Assembly: GCA_963969495.1 (NCBI GenBank)
Contig: OZ018331.1
Span: 147,914,387-147,978,386, forward strand
Origin: Ceratothoa steindachneri
Taxonomy: Eukaryota > Arthropoda > Malacostraca > Isopoda > Cymothoidae
Direction: 5' to 3'
DNA length: 64,000 bases
In this document: piece by piece, positions 19,935 through 31,600 of the stretch
Position numbering within the stretch: position 1 is the first letter of the stretch
How the letters are laid out: each line of letters begins with the position of its first letter
Position numbers and translations under genes: made by a program
Notes under the pieces: model-generated
The model's database searches: none
What the model saw: the letters and a program-made list of their open reading frames with translations, nothing else
Told to the model about the DNA's origin: nothing

Positions 19935-20690
19935 CATTTTCCTCTTCCTCTTTGCCTTCCTCGTTGCTCTCTTCTTCTTCATCTTCTTTTCTGATATCTA
20001 TTCTTCCTCTTTTCCTCCTGCTCCTCTTCTTTTACTTCTTCTTTTCTCATTTCTCTTCTTCTTCCTATTCTTCTCTTTTTTTCCTATTACTCTTCCTTTT
20101 CCTATTCTTCTTCTTCTTTTTTCTGATTTCTCTTTTTATCTCCCCTTCTTGTACTTTTTTATTCTATTATTTCTCTTCTTTCCTATTTCTCTTTTGCTTT
20201 TCTTCAGTTTCTTTCCCTTTTCTTCTTATTATTGTTCTTTTTGGCTACTTATTCCTCTTCTTTTTCATCTTCTTTCCTATTTCTCTTTTGCTTTTCTTCC
20301 GTTCCTTTCCTTTTTCTTCTTATTATTGTTCTTTTTTTCTACTTATTCCTCTTCTTTTTCATCTTCTTTCCTATTTTTCTTTTGCTTTTCTTCAGGTTAT
20401 TTCCTTTTTTCTTATTATTATTGTTCTTTTTGCTACTTATTCCTCTTCTTTTTCATCTTCTTTCCTATTTCTCTTTTGCTTTTCTTCAGTTCCTTTCCTT
20501 TTTCTTCTTATTATTGTTCTTTTTCTACTTATTCCTCCTCTTTTTCATCTTCTTTCCTATTTCTCTTTTGCTTTTCTTCAGTTCTTTTCCTTTTTTCTTC
20601 TTATTATTGTTCTTTTTTCTACTTATTCCTCTTCTTTTCCATCTTCTACCTATGATCCTCTGCTTTTTCTTTTCACTACAATTATCCCCC
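19935..20690 (+). repeat. Pyrimidine minisatellite, about 94-bp unit
   Basis: After the gap the pyrimidine tract becomes ordered. The marker ATTATTGTTC recurs at 20228, 20322, 20417, 20510 and 20603, spacing 93-95 bp, with TTTTGCTTTTCTTC in each unit. About five copies are visible. Long Phe/Ser-rich frames here are by-products. Confidence 0.9.
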
Positions 20691-21843
20691 CGTTTCATCT
20701 ATTATTCCTTCGAAATAAAGAATTCCTTAAAGGGGGTTGAGGGGTGGCCTTTTGAGGCACATCCTGCTCCAATTGCCCTCTGGAGGCGGACGTTGAAGGT
20801 CAGGCTGGAAGCACCGAGGCTCGTTTTGCTCCGGTCGACGGTTGCCTCCTTGAACGAAAACGACTGAAGCGCCCACGAGAAGGAAAATTGGTACCAGGAA
20901 AAAATGACCAGAGAGAAAAGAAGTCTCGGGAATACCAATTGAATAATATCAAGAAATTACAGAGGAGATATCAGATGGAAATAGCCTAGTAAACAACAAT
21001 AGGAATACCAATCGTACTCATAAAAGTGATAATGAAAATACAAGTACCAGATCCGATTAGATTAGAGGTTGCCTTTACGTCGACACCGCCAATAAAAGTT
21101 ATGGTAAATATGTAGATTGGCGGCGCGAACGATGGGAAGTACACCATTTCGTCCATGTTCCAATATGTTTCACGTTTTTGAAGTTCATTTAAGGGGACTG
21201 CTCGTGTGGGGGTAAATACTGCAGCGCTCCCCCATACGATGATCCTGAGTTTCAATCAATGGGGGGTCTGAAGGGTACAGCCCCCCAGTATATAATCATA
21301 ATTGTTTATAGAATAATGTTATAACCTTTACAGAACTAGGACTCAAACGCGCATGAATATTCAGGCACGGGTGAACGAAATATAAACACACAAAACCACT
21401 TTTTAAGGCGCGCCGCCAATATACATGTTTACCAAAGTTATATTAATGTACAAAGTCAATATTACAAGATTTTTATCTTTGTTCAAGAGTCATTGGTTAG
21501 TATTTATTATCTAGTACTATCATATTGTATAGTGTTATTATTAAGCAGACTTTTTTATTATTTCAGCTTTGTCGTCTTGTTTTTATGTACATTATAAACA
21601 TCGTTGTATTAAAGGATCACATTACACCATTACTAATTATATTCATTTGCACTTTGTAGTCTGTCATAAAAATTAGATAAGTATCAGCGCATAGTAGAAA
21701 TATTTTTAGATTGAATTAGATTATTTATTATTTTTTCACTCATTTAACTACTAATGGAATTCCTTTAGAGGATTTAACTACAGAAAAATTACAATTTTGT
21801 AATAGCATCGAATGCATAATTCTGCGCGTGCCAGTCTCTAGTA
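20691..21843. other. Unique sequence, no recognised gene
   Basis: Mixed composition to about 21300, then AT-rich. Small frames on both strands show no recognisable domain. A GGGGGG...CCCCCC fold lies near 21262-21287. Confidence 0.45.
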
Positions 21844-22312
21844 CAGTGATTTTCAACCTTTTGCTCATAGTGGCACCCGAATTGCTCTCTAGAAGCAGCC
21901 GCGGAGCCCCAATATAAAATAATTTACGTAAAAATACTTAATTACGTGGAAATCACTTCAAAATTAGGCACGATTTCCTTTTAAGCTAATTTAATCAAAA
22001 TAAGCCAATAAATTTTGAAAATAAATAAATCTTACCTTTAAAAGTTTAATGGGAAATTTGACATTGAATATCACATAATTCTTTAATATTGGGACTTTAG
22101 TTGACAAGACAACTCTCATTTCTTCATTCGCTGTCTGGAATCTTTTTCTCCTTTCGTTATTTATGTTACACGAAGCAAAGAAGCTCGTTTCAAAATACTT
22201 TCAAGTGGTGTTAGATTTTTAGAAATGTTTGAAATACATTTTTTTAGGCAATTTAGACATTTTAAAAAATGGTTTTAGGTAACTCCCGCGGCAAACTGGT
22301 TGAAAACCATTG
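21844..22312. mobile_element. hAT-type MITE
   Basis: The left end CAGTGATTTTCAACC pairs with the right end GGTTGAAAACCATTG, giving 15-bp terminal inverted repeats with two mismatches. The CAGTG..TCAACC terminus is typical of many non-autonomous hAT elements. The 8-bp flanks CTCTAGTA and CTCGAACA agree at 5 of 8 positions, fitting a decayed duplication of hAT size whose left copy resembles the hAT target preference. The 469-bp interior is AT-rich and non-coding. Confidence 0.8.
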
Positions 22313-22758
22313 CTCGAACACGACATTGACCAATAATTTCTAGCGCGCAAATGCACGTAGTAGCAGTGAAAAGTATTAATTTATTTGAATTCCAAAGATA
22401 CACAGTTTAAAATAAATGTTTTTACCGAAGTTCTGAAAATCGATAAATCTATACTTTTTACTATTAACACGTAACTAATTTAAAATAATAAGGATCAGTT
22501 TTTTTATCTTTGGTAAAAAAATCGACAGGTGAAAGGCAATCAATATCTTTCAAATGAGGGAAGTTTTGAAATTCAATTAATCCATACTTTTTGCTACTAA
22601 CAATTCCTAATAATAACAATAAAATTTTTTAAAAAGTCCATATGAACTTGGATATTATTATTTTCTTTAGAACTTCCATTTTTTATTAGATTTTTAGGTT
22701 TTAAAAGGAAATGAAGAGAAGGCTTTAATTTTTCTCCTTATATTTCATCTACGCTTTC
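22313..22758. other. AT-rich sequence without recognised feature
   Basis: No gene, terminus or tandem structure seen between the hAT MITE and the (CAT)n-bounded repeat. Confidence 0.4.
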
Positions 22759-23075
22759 GTCATCATCATCATCATCACTAACTCTATAATTTAAGAGGGG
22801 ATATTTTTTGAGTATTTGAATAATAATTTCATCTCAGTTTGGTTATGACTTATTTTTTTATCAAAGTTATTTTTAATAATTCTTTTATAATATCAAAAAA
22901 CAAAATGGTGAAGTTCAGAAATAAATATAAGTATCGAGATTTTGAGAATCTTTTAAAACCCAAAGAATTACAAATGGTGAAGTTTAGAAAAGTTATTTTT
23001 AGATATTTTCTATTCTTCTTCTATCTATTCTATGTATTCTGTAGCGAAGTCCAGTTGCGAAGCCATTGCTTGTTA
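22759..23075 (-). repeat. Interspersed repeat with (GAT)n tail, copy 1
   Basis: One of three copies in the window. Shared features, in plus orientation, are a (CAT)n start, ACTAACTCTATAATTTAAG, TTATCAAAGTTATTT, and AAATGGTGAAGTTCAGAAAT; a GCGAAGCCAT motif lies near the far end (23057). Read on the minus strand the element would end in TTAGT(GAT)n, like the microsatellite tails of LINE or SINE 3' ends, so the strand given is inferred from that. No coding capacity. Confidence 0.6.
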
Positions 23076-23258
23076 TTCTTATGACATCGTCAGAGAATTT
23101 GATTCTATAACCTCCAATGAACGAGAATAAATAGCCAATTGAAGGGGGCGCAGAAGATTCGCCCTTTAACTTTAAGATTCGTGGCCATCTACGATTTGAA
23201 AAGGACTTCATATATAAATCCGTACACGATTCTCCAAGACATAAAATTGATACTTCAC

Positions 23259-23290
23259 ATTCTCGTTCGTGAAACACTTTTCTTTTTAAA

Positions 23291-23359
<69 letters not shown>

Positions 23360-23390
23360 GGATTTAAAAAGAAAAGTGTTTCACCAACGA

Positions 23391-23394
<4 letters not shown>
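23259..23394. repeat. Near-perfect inverted repeat centred on (AT)n
   Basis: Arms of about 42 bp (23259-23300 and 23352-23394) are reverse complements except for about two substitutions; each contains GAAACACTTTTCTTTTTAAA or its complement. The centre is (AT)n, and a further (AT)n tract follows at 23393-23428. The structure could extrude as a cruciform. It may represent two inverted copies of a flank or a fold-back duplication. Confidence 0.85.
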
Positions 23395-23430
<36 letters not shown>

Positions 23431-23869
23431 TTTTTCGTCCAATTTCTTACTGCATTTGACTGAAAAGGAAGTTATCCCATTTCAACTCTAGCGTGAAGTA
23501 GAATTGCGTCACTGGAATTCTCACTAAATCTTTGTTGTTGAATTGTGTAATGAGATGAATTGTTTAAGTATTATCCGCCCCCCTCCCCTTTGTTACATGG
23601 GTTCTTACAATTCCCCTTTTATCAATTTTGTTCCTTCGTGAAAGGAACGAATGACGATATTCGCACAATTCATACCCCATTGAATTGTGTTCCGTGTGTC
23701 ATTTGTTGCTGAGAACTAAAAAGCGAAAACCAACGAGAGCATCAACCAGAAACTATGTTTCTCAGGATAGATCTGTAAAGAAAACAGGGTGAACAGACCT
23801 AAGTCGCGTGGTCTCATTTATTCTGACTTATGATCTTGTGACCATATGACCTTACGACCTTCAAAATTT

Positions 23870-24115
23870 TCAATAACTCCCGGAATCACCTTAGGAGAAC
23901 CTTGGCAGTTATATCATTCGAAAGAGAATATAAAACAGCATAAGGGTTTCAAATTTCGTTATAATCCGTCAAATAGTTACGATATTATTGCCAAATAATT
24001 CTAGGACTAACCTCGGCTGGACCTTGGCAAAAGTATCATTTGAAGAAGAATATAAAACAACGTAAGGGTTCCAAATTTCGTTAGAATCGGCAGAATAGTT
24101 ACGGTGTTATTAACA
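23870..24115 (+). repeat. Diverged tandem duplication, 122-bp unit
   Basis: Two copies offset by 122 bp (CTTGGCA at 23901 and 24023) share GAATATAAAACA, AAGGGTT and CAAATTTCGTTA, with about 15-20 percent difference by eye. No coding potential. Confidence 0.75.
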
Positions 24116-24718
24116 AAAAACCCATTGAAAAGTAAAATGGTTACCAACCACCCGGCCAACATTGCTACTTATATAATCGCGTTCACGCCACTAAATATGT
24201 GCAAGGTATATGGCAGCAGATCCCTCTCTGGCGTTGAGGCTTGCAGGACATGGATTCCTCCAGATGTTAACAGCAGCATGGTTACCTATCTATACCTGGC
24301 GACCTTGTGGGGTGCGCCTGATTAGTTGTCATCTTTATCGGTAAAAAATGATTAATAAACAATGGTATGGGACAGTAATTAAGAGATAAAGGATTTCCAC
24401 GGCGGATTTAAGTCAAGTTTATTGACCATTTGGCGTAACTGGTCATTCAACCTTAATTAAACGTGAACACCATCAGAAAATCTTTCTTCTATTCCCTTCC
24501 AACGTCGAGGTTTGTGTATTTTTCATTCATACTTCGGAGTAGTTTCCCCCCCACGTTGTATACATATATACAAACACAATTCGCATTCATAAAGGCTAAA
24601 AATACGCATTCACCAAGTTATTTTCTCTTCCTACACGATCGTTTGTCTCAAAATCGCAAGGGTTAAATCGTTAAAAATTATCCTTACATAAGCGAAACCA
24701 CGTATTCGAAGATACGAG
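24116..24718. other. Intergenic sequence, no recognised feature
   Basis: Mixed AT-rich DNA. The 73-codon open stretch at 24104-24325 has no recognisable domain. Confidence 0.4.
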
Positions 24719-25632
24719 TAGGGTTTTTCAATAAGGTCCCTCGATTTTTAAATGTAAATAAAACAAGTTGTGTGTGATCTATGCATTCAATTTTTTTAAA
24801 TTTGAAAATACATTTTATGGCATTAAGTGTAGAATATGACGTCGTTCAAATAGCCGCCGCGGCTTCGCTTGGTGGAACAAATCTGGCTGAATTTGCTGGA
24901 TGGTGTTCGTTATGTTGACTTTGAGGACATCAACTGTTTGCGGATTATTCCCCTAGACCTGCGATTTAAGATAGCCCCAAAGAAAGTAGTCTAATGGTGT
25001 TAAATCGCATGATCTCGGTGGCCAGTTGACGTCTCGCCGCCGCGCGAGATGACCCTACCCTTAAATCGCTGGTGCAAAATGTCTATCGTGGCGTGCGCAG
25101 TGTGGCACGTAGCGCCGTTCTGTTCGAACCACATGTCTTCAGTATCCATATAAGGCATATAATCTAGTTGAGGCCACAAAAAGTTGCATATCATCGATTT
25201 GTAGGTCTCGCCGTTAACGGTTATGGCAATCCCATCTTCGTTCTCAAATAAGTACGGACCGATGATTCCGTTAGACGAAAATCCGCACCAAACAGTGACT
25301 TTGTTTGGATGCAATTGGTGCTAATGTATCTCATATGGATTGTTCTCGTTCCAAATCCGACAATTTTTTCTTGTTCACAGATCCATTCATCCAAAAATGG
25401 GCCTCGTCGCTGTGGCGAGGATAGAAATCACGTAATGCGCGGAACGTTTGTCGAACGGAGCACTGATTTTGATTATAACATTTGATGATTTGCACACGCT
25501 ATTCAACGCTATAACCTTTCAATGTGACTTGCCAATTACTAATGAACAGTTCACAGTAAGGTTGCCAGATTTTGCTTTAACAACATGGCCACTATCGCCT
25601 GACAAAACTCGAGCGTCCTTGTTGAAAGGCCC
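24719..25632 (-). mobile_element. Tc1/mariner-superfamily relic A
   Basis: The left terminus after a TA at 24719-24720 contains TTTTTCAATAAGGTCCCT. The right terminus at 25610-25632 is its inverted counterpart (CGAGCGTCCTTGTTGAAAGG), with 18 of 23 positions matching. Between them lies a broken transposase on the minus strand. About 0.9 kb is short for a full element of roughly 1.3 kb, so part of the coding region is deleted. The right TA is not exactly at the expected base. Confidence 0.75.
24850..25480 (-). pseudogene. Transposase of mariner relic A, broken
   Basis: The minus strand encodes the DDE catalytic domain of a Tc1/mariner transposase. A clean stretch (25000-25314) reads NKVTVWCGFSSNGIIGPYLF, then WFEQNGATCHTA, where the family has Asp in the Q-D-G-A position. 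Here it is Asn, so the second acidic residue is lost. Downstream the frame shifts at about 25035, after which RSCDLTPLDYFLWGY, the third catalytic block, is read in another phase, followed by NPQTVDVLKVNI. Upstream, RHSDEAHFWMNG appears in a third phase. The N-terminal helix-turn-helix part is missing. It cannot make an active enzyme. Confidence 0.8.
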
Positions 25633-26658
25633 TTTACTAATAATATGTACACGATACATACAGATCTACTGACATATTAAGACAGGAGGGAATTTAAACA
25701 AAATATTCACTGATTTTGTCGAAATATTTCCAAAATCCAGTCATTTTTATTTACAAGTGCCATTATCTCTCCTGTTATGTCTGCTAATGAAGTGGTTTGG
25801 ACGAGTTGAGAAGAAGGTGAAGACAGGAGCCGGTAAATATCATATTCTTGGGGTTCAAAGTTGGCAATATACTATGCGTTTGAAAGATTTGTGTGCTATA
25901 TAAACGCGATAGATGGTTTGCTGGTTTTAGGCTGTGATGAAGAGGGTCGCGTATCATATTCTTAGATATAAAGTCATAATCTAACCCTTAATTGACGTCC
26001 GGAGGAAGAGGGGCAAATATTCTGCGTTTGAAAGATTTGTCCATTAACATTAGACTCGAAAGATGATTTTGACGATGAGTGTGTAAGGGTTAACTACTTA
26101 GATGTTTGCAGACGTGGCCAAAAGGTTTAGACAGACCCAAAGGGTACAAATACGGCCACAAAGAGCAACTCCCTCGAACGATCCCTAATCATCTTGGTGG
26201 TGATCTAAAGCGTTTGGATTTCACGTCGATCTTACCTAATCCAATCGTGAACCTGCGATTTATCCTGAAAGAGACACCTTGAAAAGCGGACCCCAGCAAA
26301 TTATGGCAACACACCGCCGTTAAGGCGAGAATGGAGATTCACCGCTCAGCATTTGCTGATGTTGATATCCAGATAGAACGAATCCCTTTTCTCTTTCCTG
26401 CGGGGGGTGTCGGTTCATAAAACTTGTAAATATCATTGTGACTGTTCTGTACGATGGCTCCAGGAAAGGGGGAAAGGTATAGTTAGTGTAAAGGAGTTGG
26501 ATTATTGAGTGTTAAGAAGTTATTGACAAACTTCTGCCAGGATTGTTGCTACTTAAATTTAAGAACCGCAAACCAACGATGGCATCCTCGCAAAAAATTG
26601 GAATGGAGATGTGTAAATAGTGGTGAAAATGGAAGTGAAAATATGAGGAATGTATATA
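25633..26658. other. Intergenic sequence, no recognised feature
   Basis: About 1 kb between two mariner relics. I see no coding similarity, tandem repeat or RNA gene. Confidence 0.4.
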
Positions 26659-27507
26659 AGAGGAGCGGTCAATATTTTTTGCAATTTTGATATAAGGAAA
26701 CGAGATATGAGGAAAAGTGTTTTATTATTTTTCAATATAACTACCCTCAACTTCAATGCACTTGCGCCACTTGTCCCTGACGCTTCGAATTCCCGACAAC
26801 CAGAAATCTCCCGACTGCTGTTCAATCCACCCCTGGACGGCGAGACAAACATCTTCATCGTCCCCAAACCGGCGTCCACGCAGTGCAGTCTTGAACTGGC
26901 GGAATAAAAAGTAGTTGCTAGGGGCCAGATCTGGACTGCAGGGGGGATGGTTGAGCTCGTCGAATCCGCACTCGCGCAGGGCAGCTTGTGCAACTCTGGC
27001 CTTGTGGACTTTGACGACGTTGAAGTCGATGATGGGGCGTAGGGTTTCTAGGGACCCAACGGGCAGAGACCTTGGTCATGGCCAAATTGTCGTGGATGAT
27101 GTTGATAACACTTCCATGTGATATTCCAAGTTCTCGCTCGATTTCTTCGACCTTCCCCCGTCGATTTTCGATGATCATCCTTCCACACGGGCCACATTGT
27201 ACTCGTTGGTCACGTCTGACGGGCGTCCTGGACGGTGTACACTGCAACCATGCGTTCATGGATCTCTTTTGCATTCTTGCCTTCCTTGGTCAAAAATTTG
27301 ATCACTGTGTGGTGCTCAACCTTCTCCATTGTTGAAAAATTTGTGACTGACGATCTGCGATCAGCTACTGCTTCTTAAATATACGAGGCAGGAGCGTGCG
27401 GCTGCAGGTCCTGACTTGTCATAACTTGTCCTAACACCCCCACAAAGAGCCATCCCCCTTTCTCTGTTTTGCCCGACCGATTCGCAAAACTTATTGACCG
27501 CTCCTCG
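26659..27507 (-). mobile_element. Mariner relic B, internally deleted, with TIRs and TA duplication
   Basis: Terminal inverted repeats beginning GAGGAGCGGTCAATA (left) and ending TTATTGACCGCTCCTC (right) are about 26 bp with few mismatches. TA dinucleotides flank both ends (26657-26658 and 27508-27509), the target duplication expected for mariner. The element is 849 bp instead of about 1.3 kb. Confidence 0.88.
26725..27329 (-). pseudogene. Mariner transposase B, internally deleted and frameshifted
   Basis: On the minus strand an ATG at 27329 starts MEKVEHHTVIKFLTKEGKNA, the N-terminal helix-turn-helix domain typical of this mariner lineage, followed after frame changes by the second DNA-binding helix region GISHGSV and KVSARWVPRN. 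The frame then jumps to ARVAQAALRECGFDELNHPP and the third catalytic block SPDLAPSNYFLF, ending IEVEGSYIEK and TAA (26725-26727). The first acidic residue and most of the second block are missing through an internal deletion of an estimated 100 or more codons, and the third Asp is Asn. The copy is dead but retains both ends. Confidence 0.85.
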
Positions 27508-28499
27508 TAGCTGCAGATTTCCCTGGAAGCATTGGGAGAGGGGGGGTTATAAAGCCCTTCAGTACTGTAGAACTTGAGTTGTGGATGTTCTCCCGCAAGA
27601 AACAGAAGTAAGGCAAAGAACCTCATTGATTTTGTAGATTACTGACAAGATTGTTTATATTGAAAGAGAAAACCAACGAGGGCATCGTTGTCAGAAAAAT
27701 CTAGAAGAAAAATGTAGAGAAAGAGGTGAATTGGTAGAATGTGAATATACAAAGGAAGTAAAATACACCCTGTAAGAGGGTATGAGAAAAGAACGCCTGT
27801 ATAATCCAACGGATGAAAAGTTTGCTTTATTTCGATTTATTTTTTCTTTAGCAAAATAAACCCCAACGGGGGTAGGAGGACCGAATTAAAAGTAGATGAA
27901 AATCAACCGAATAAAGAAATAATAAATTTGATTAAGAATTACGAGGACTATGGTAATATCAACTTAATTACTATCAATATCTTGTTTTACAACCAACCAA
28001 AGATGTTTATGGCATTGCCCAGGCTAAGTGACGCTATACTCATGACGAGTAATTTCTTCTGTAAAAATATCGGGTTTCGAAACGTTCGTTCGGGTTGGGG
28101 CCAATGCTGATGCTTTGAAACACGGGTGGATTGTTCTGATGTGAAGCAGAAACTGATAGTTTTCTACATCGAGAGTAGAGTTTGTTTATTAGAAATCTTT
28201 AATAGATCGACAGCAATGCTTTTCTGTAGTCTTCCTGAAAGTGAATCTTTAAATAACTCATTTCCAGTTGATAACTCGTCCACCTCACCCATTTGAGTAT
28301 TGCGATCAGTGACTTTGAGTACTCCCCGGATGGTGCAATTATTTATCAAGCGTTGCTTTAGTTTTGAGTTTTAGCTCGTGGGTGAGACCTCCTGCAAATG
28401 GATTTTCTGTGATCATCTTGTCTTAACTCATTGTTGCCAAGAACCAGAACGTCCCTTTTGAGACGTTCATCTGTTGGAGAATACATGGTTACATGGTGT
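27508..28499. other. Intergenic sequence, no recognised feature
   Basis: AT-rich; short frames only, none with a recognisable domain. Confidence 0.4.
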
Positions 28500-29820
28500 A
28501 AGTTTTATGTTACAGAAAATGATTAACATATGTTGCCTTTCGATAGGTTTCGTTGATTTGTGAATGAATTTACCAATTCATTGACGAAGAGTTTCCTTGT
28601 TTAGGAGTGCGTTGCTGAAGGGTTTCTAGGTTTTATGGGTGAATTTGCGAATGCGTTGATGAAGGGTTTCGTGGATTTATAGATGAATTTATGAATGCAT
28701 TGATGATGGGGTTTCATGGATATATGAATAGATTTAGGTATGCATTAATAAAGAGTTTTGTAGATTTATGAATGAATTTACAAATATATTGATGGTGTGG
28801 TGGATTTGTGCACTAATTTATGCATGTGTTTACGATGGGTTTTGTGAATTTATGAATGGATTTACAGATACATTGAAGGTTAAATGAAGTCATCTACGGA
28901 TTAATGCATCTGCATGATTGTAATGTGTATACATAGGTTTATTGCATTTATAAAGAGTTGAATGCGATATAAAAAACATTTAATTCGTTTACAAATAAGT
29001 CTATTTATTTAAGGGTTAATTTACGCAATTTACAAATGATTTAATACATTTACGAATAAATTCTTGCATTTATGATAGGTTTGATGACTTTACCGAGTGT
29101 TTAAGGGGTTTACAAAGGGCATAATGTGTTTAAGAGTACTTAATATGTTTACGATGGGTTTATTATGTTGGAGCACTTTTTTTTAATGCGTTTATGGCAG
29201 ATTTAATGTACTTACAACGGAATTAATGCATTTTTACAGAGTGCAATGCATTTACAGTAGGCTTGATGTAACTTGTTTAGGAACCATTTAATAGACAATA
29301 ATATTCCATTTACAAGGGATCTAATGCATTTATTCCAGGTTGGATTTATTTTCAAGGAGCTTAATTTATGAATGTTTTAATTTATGTACACATATTTTAA
29401 TACATTTGGATAAATTTTAATGCATTTAAGAGATATTTAATGCATTTATGAGGTGTTTAACAAGTTTACAAAAGGGTTAATGCATTTCCATTAGGGCAAT
29501 GCGCTTGCCAGAGGTTAATGGCATTTATGACATAAAAAGAGTTGAGTGCATTTACAAGGGGGGGAGTGATGTATTTACAAAAGGTTTTATACATTTATGA
29601 GGTATTTAATGGGTTTTGGGAGGGGTTTAAACCCTCGAATGTGTTTTGGAGTGATTTAATGCATTGTCGAAAACTTCGATAAATTTCAAATGGGCTTAAT
29701 ACATTTAGGAAGATTTTAATGCATTTTTTGAGGGGTTAAATTCTTTTACAGATAGTTTACTACATTTATGAAGGGTTTAACATATTTAAGAAGACTTTAA
29801 TAGAGTTTAAAATTGAATAT
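28500..29820. repeat. Highly degenerate TTTAATGCATTTAC-type repeats
   Basis: The motif TTTAATGCATTTACNAAGGG and relatives (TTTATGAATGCATTGATGA, TTAATACATTTA) recurs every 20-40 bp across 1.3 kb without a fixed period. Similar motifs appear at 49860-50060. It looks like an old decayed minisatellite. Confidence 0.65.
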
Positions 29821-29890
29821 ACGTTACTGTAAACTTTACAGTAAAATACTGATCAGATGTTTGCTGTAAATTACTGTGAAAAGGCATGGT
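29821..29890. repeat. TTACTGTAA / TTTACAGTAA motif cluster
   Basis: Alternating direct and inverted copies of TTACTGTAA-like words occur here and again at 46250-46510, 49797-49845 and 50285-50312. It may be one dispersed repeat family. Confidence 0.5.
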
Positions 29891-30362
29891 TTCCTAGTAA
29901 AATTTAGTGCGAAAATTGTATGTTGGGAATTTGGTGGGGTTAGAATTTGTCTAGTAGAGACACACAAAAACATAATGTTTACATTTTAACTTCTATCGAC
30001 AGCAAACTTTTATTTACTTTTTTTTTTACATTGAATATAAGGTCTCACTCATTTAGAGCTGAGATACGCTCCCTATCGGAGCTTAAATTTTAAGTTCACT
30101 TAAAGGTTTTTTTAATTGTTAACAACCAAAAAAAATGTCCCCTTTCATTTTTTATAACGACGAATGATTTATGTTTTCAATCAAGTGAAGAACATATCAA
30201 TGTAGACCGTATGTGGCACATGCAGAAGTTGACCAGGAGTCATGACCCTCAAAACAACTTGTGACCTTAAGCATAAAGAAAAGATCTCAAAGCTAAGTTG
30301 CGAGTCAGTCCGTTCCATTTTTGACCCAGATTTAGTTGGTTGTTTACAAGTCTGAAACGAGT
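29891..30362. other. Intergenic sequence, no recognised feature
   Basis: AT-rich DNA between the motif cluster and the 28-bp tandem array. Confidence 0.4.
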
Positions 30363-30614
30363 GAAAATGTGATAGAAATATCTGGATTAGGAAAATGTGA
30401 TAGAAATATCTGGATTAGGAAAATGTGATAGAAATATCTGGATTAGGAAAATGTGATAGAAATATCTGGTTTAGGAAAATGTGATAGAAATATCTGGATT
30501 AGGAAAATGTGATAGAAATATCTGGATTAGGAAAATGTGATAGAAATATCTGGATTAGGAAAATGTGATAGAAATATCTGGATTAGGAAAATGTGATAGA
30601 AATATCTGGATTAG
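30363..30614 (+). repeat. 28-bp tandem repeat, nine copies, nearly perfect
   Basis: Exactly 252 bp, nine units of 28 bp built on GAAAATGTGATAGAAATATC plus TGGATTAG. The only difference I see is A to T in the fourth unit (TGGTTTAG). Such uniformity beside diverged repeats implies a recent expansion. No spacers separate the units, so this is not a CRISPR-like array. Confidence 0.97.
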
Positions 30615-30884
30615 ATTCTATATCTTGTCAGTGGCCATTGTTCGACCTACCTTACCGAGGTGCTTGTCTACAACGACATTTGCGAACATGGATTCCAATC
30701 TATTTCTAGCCAGTTAATTGGTCTAGGTCAGTTTTATTTTATTTTCCGTAAGATATATAATTGTGTCAAGTTTCTACATTTTGTTTACACTTTTTTACCA
30801 AGCCTAAAATGCGCTTGCATCCTGTGTAAACTCGGCCCTTTGGTTTAGCCTACCTGAAAACTATTAGATAATTTGATTCTGTAT

Positions 30885-31070
30885 AACAATATTATTTTTA
30901 AAATGTATTATAGCTATATTAAAACACTAGGTAGGTAAGGCTTACCTATATAGGGTTGTATTTTATTTAAAAAAAAACAATTTGTATAATCTCCCATCAT
31001 TAATTAGGGCAATATAAATTTGTTTAGATGCACGTTCATTTTGATGACTAAAAAATACACACAAACGTGT
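30885..31070. repeat. Diverged interspersed repeat, copy 1
   Basis: Resembles 36485-36700: shared GTATTTTATTT...AAAAA...ATAATCTC, a CATNATTAATT-like segment and CAATATAA...TTTGNTTANATG in the same order. No coding potential. The match is by eye only. Confidence 0.4.
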
Positions 31071-31600
31071 TTCTGAAACTCCTTTCTAAGAAATGGGCGC
31101 TACGAACTCGTCGAATGGAAACACCGCTTCCAATTACAGTGAAGCTCAGCCACACTAAGCATGATTAATCGCTGGATGGAGGCAACTCATTTGGGTAGCA
31201 TACACACTGGCTGCCATACGTTGTAGGTATAAAGGTAGGTAGCCCTACTCGTCCCCTCGCATGTTGGACAAGATCTCCCGATCGGATTATGAAAATGACA
31301 TAAAGATCCGAATGATAATTCCCTGGGGAACACAATTTTCACCGAGTAAGATTTGACACTTGTTTTTTTACTGACTTTTGTTATCTGAATCCAAAAGCTG
31401 ACCCCCAGTTTTTCTGTATAACAACTTTTTGAGCTACAGAATACCATTGCTTTGTATATAAACCCATAAGAATACCGCATCTAACGAATTTGAGCTTATT
31501 TTATAGAATGTTTAAACAATTTACTTAGACTTCAAAATAATAAAACATTGCTTGATTGTAATGTTTGGTTAAATTTATTTTGTTCCTACAAAAGATATTG

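Noticed and set aside
19098..19994. Asn/Lys- or Ile/Tyr-rich frames
   Set aside because: Direct translation of (AAT)n/(AAG)n and of the N gap.
15963..20867. Long Phe/Ser/Leu-rich open frames
   Set aside because: By-products of CTT- and TTC-rich tracts; the 20 kb frames follow the 94-bp repeat period.
22999..23459. Open frames of 106 and 147 codons on both strands
   Set aside because: They read through (AT)n and the palindrome; the Tyr-Ile runs reveal the microsatellite.
30363..30614. 28-bp regular repeats resembling a CRISPR array
   Set aside because: No spacers between the units and a eukaryotic context; it is a simple tandem repeat.
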